A stretch of DNA of 64,000 nt from Progne subis subis (lineage: Eukaryota; Chordata; Aves; Passeriformes; Hirundinidae), in the NCBI GenBank assembly GCA_022316685.1, contig JAKJHU010000082.1, positions 3,286,001 to 3,350,000 on the forward strand, read 5' to 3'. Position 1 is the first letter of the stretch; every line of letters starts with the position of its first letter. Shown piece by piece: positions 61,220 through 64,000 of the stretch. The translations under genes and the position numbers were made by a program. The notes under the pieces were generated by a model. The model did not search any database. It was not told the DNA's origin and worked only from the letters and a program-made list of their open reading frames with translations.

Positions 61220-64000
61220 CTTGGACAGAGGGAACCTCATTTTCTCAGCATGGCACCTCTAGGAAACCTGTTAGCTTGTTTCACTGTGAAGGTTAAACTA
61301 CCCTTATACGGGCATCTCACAAGAGGAGCTACATGTGCAGTCTGTGTTGCACATTCTTGCAACTTCTCCATATATTTTAATTACTTTTTAATTTGCTCCA
61401 AATAATAAAGGCTGGTAACTTATTGTTAAAAAAAAAAAAAAAAAACCACCACTGCACATATGAGTTTTCAACTTTAATTTGCCCTATTATTTAATTTAAT
61501 AGCAATGGAAAACAGAAATTAAAATGTTAAATTTGCTGCAGTAGTTCAGCTGTAATAAATAAATGCACGAGAAAAACCACTCAGATTTCCATAACTACTT
61601 GCCAGTGTTACATTCAGTAATATTATATTTCAACTGAATAGGAGCTACAGAACTTCCATGAGTGAGCTTCAGATGAATGCAGCACTCCATGTCTTGAAAG
61701 CTGACACTTAGTCTTTAGTATGATATTTGGAACCCCACCTAATAGGGGTTGTCATTCAGTGATAACTTTTTAAACAAAAAACGCATCTCACTCAGCCACA
61801 CAAACCTCAAACTTGCAAGCTATCTTTTCAACTAATCACCTTTCTCATTTCTAATAAAAGTCTCCCAGCACAAGTCCTGCATTTCTCAATTTCTGGGAAA
61901 CATTACAAAAAATATATAAGTGATCTACCATCAGCTAATTGTTTTCTAATTATCTTTTGTTGTTTTGTTCTAATTATTCTTCTTTCAAGACTTGCAACCT
62001 GGATAAATGATTTTTTTTTTTTTTTTTTTTGGCTTCTATAATATGCCCAGCAAATAATTCTCATTCTTTATATACTCAATTTTCAGTCAAAATTGACCAG
62101 ATAGAACTCTTTCAGTCAAGCAGCTCTTAGTATGGACTGAATTGAGATTTTAACCAAATTTTTCTTTGCCTCATGCATTTTTTTTTTCACATGCTGCTGC
62201 AGAAACTCCTGATATACACAGAAGTCTTGCCTACATGCAAAAAGCATACTTGGCCTTAGAATTAGTACTTTTTCTAAAGAATCAAAAAGTTGCAGCCACC
62301 CCATCAGAAGTCCTAAGTTTAAACTGTTCAATTTAGGGGCAGTAAATTTGAGATACAGAGGCATCAATGCGCTTTCCTGGACTCTGAATTTATTTGCAGA
62401 TACATGAAATCACTTCAGGGAAAAAAAGAAAAAACACACACACAAAAACACTCCTCTCCCCACCCCCAACACTCACATGGGAATGGGATCTCTGTTTTCC
62501 TTACTTTCACATAATAATTGCATTATTAGCTCTATTCCCATGGAGGGACACCACAGGACCCACACAATCTGTGCCTCTGAGAGCTCACAAATGTGAAGGT
62601 GCCATTCCAAGAACTGCGTTCCAACACTGCCTTTACAAAGAATCGATCACAGTGAGTTTACAGCATTAATTTTAATTTCCTCTGGTTAACAGCAGCAGGA
62701 CATCCCTGCTATTGTGGCTATTCCATTTCTCCAAATATCTCTCACTGAGATATATATGTATTGGAAAACAATAGCTTCATTGAGTAAACCCCATTACTGC
62801 TGCAAGCAATAAGCAGTGTGTTCCAACCATCATATTTATATGGAAATTAGACTTCGTTTCAAAAAAGCACGTTTCCATAAGCTCCGGTCACTGTCCACTG
62901 AACCCAGGCATTTCCCTTAAAATCTATGCATTTAAATTTGAGATAATATTTTTGGCTTTTGCTTTTCCACACAAGTTGTTTGACAAAAGCAGGGGCTGGT
63001 TAGGGGTTACAGACTGACCTTTTCCCTGAAAACAAATTGAAGCAAATGGAATATTTTTTGATTTTGCATAGGACAACATTCTACAGTAAAAGAAGCTGAT
63101 CAAAGTATGAGTGGAAGTACCACAGGCAGCTGCTTGGCAGAGACTCTTAGCCAAGTGTCTCAGTAGGTGAGAACATAAACTATTGCTCTGGTCAGCAGCT
63201 TCCTGCTTTGAGGACCTGCATGAGGTCATAGGGAGTACTCTCACATTCACTACAGAAACAAAAAAACCCAAGAAAGCACTTACATTAACAGTATTTTACA
63301 ATTACAAAGTACTTTGTGTATCAAACTCAGAGATATTTCAGCATTCAAGTAGAAATCATGTTGTGCTTTGAGCCTCACTGAAATGATTTACAGGATTCCT
63401 GCCATCTTTGTCATCCCTTTCATAATGTCCCAAATTGTCTGCATTTTCTACACACATGGAGCAACCACCCACACTGGAGAGGTGTTTTAAAATTCATTTG
63501 CTGTTTTCCAAAATGCTAAACTTCACAGGACATATACTGGACATTGTGACTTTTTCCAGTACCTGACACAACACATACACATGCCACAATGCATATGCAA
63601 ATTAAAATAAGGGCATTTATGAAATTAGGCTGGAGAGAAGCAATGGAAGAACATTATCACAGACATTTACAAGCAGATTTAAATCACACCAAGACACACA
63701 AGCTAGTAAATGCACACAGGAGTGATAAAGCAGTGGGAGAGCCCTTCCCAGTGTAGAGCCATAAATTCCATTTCCGCATCCCTGTGTGGCAGAAAACTCC
63801 AGAAAAGGAGGAAATTTGCTCACCCAGGAAAATGGAAATCAAAGGGAAGGATAAAAATTGAAGGAACAAGAATTTTGAGACGTGCACCCAAAAGAAAAAG
63901 CCTGAAGTCCACTAACTTGGAGAGTGGCTCTGGCAGGAGAGCATGGCAAGATACTCAAGGCAAAGACAGAAGAAGACTGACTTTCTAGAAAAAGCTGAAA
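61220..64000. other. Intergenic or intronic right edge
   Basis: It contains an A run at about 61428-61444 and a T run at about 62010-62031. Open frames up to 115 codons (62924-63271, minus) have no recognisable product. No repeat family is named. Confidence 0.55.

Overview
The window looks like non-coding nuclear DNA from a bird, most likely a songbird. I see no complete protein-coding gene, rRNA, tRNA, CRISPR array or prokaryotic operon. Base composition is A+T-rich (judged by eye) with the general CpG scarcity of methylated vertebrate DNA. The repeats are avian: three CR1 (chicken repeat 1) LINE copies with the family's 3' end, and LTRs of endogenous retroviruses that I recognise from memory as passerine types. 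I could run no database search, so lineage and family names are recognition, not computed matches.

Layout. 441-1312 is a CR1 on the minus strand and 4105-4487 a CR1 3' end on the plus strand. One ~650-bp solo-LTR family occurs three times: 9706-10370 (+), 14394-15056 (-) and 60571-61219 (-). A second, older LTR fragment probably lies at 10880-11395. A third LTR type is at 33735-34165 (-). 31025-32131 is a CR1 reverse-transcriptase relic, frameshifted and split by about 380 bp of other DNA. A 165-bp block occurs twice in direct orientation, 7.7 kb apart (30788-30952 and 38527-38691), with 8 differences and no gaps. Another local duplication of about 161 bp lies at 38986-39146 and 39356-39517.

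The rest is single-copy-looking intergenic or intronic sequence with microsatellites, long homopolymers and a few perfect hairpins. Several short stretches have splice-site-like borders and open frames (best: 16185-16244 and 44799-44903 on plus, 5003-5075 on minus). I recognise none of the encoded peptides, and they do not chain in phase into one gene, so they are low-confidence candidates. Three blocks keep unusually many CpGs (22255-22566, 37069-37400, 48688-49003) and are the best places to look for conserved regulatory elements or a small CpG island.

Nothing here works together as a pathway. The window is best read as a gene-poor region, or a large intron, with layered transposable-element insertions.
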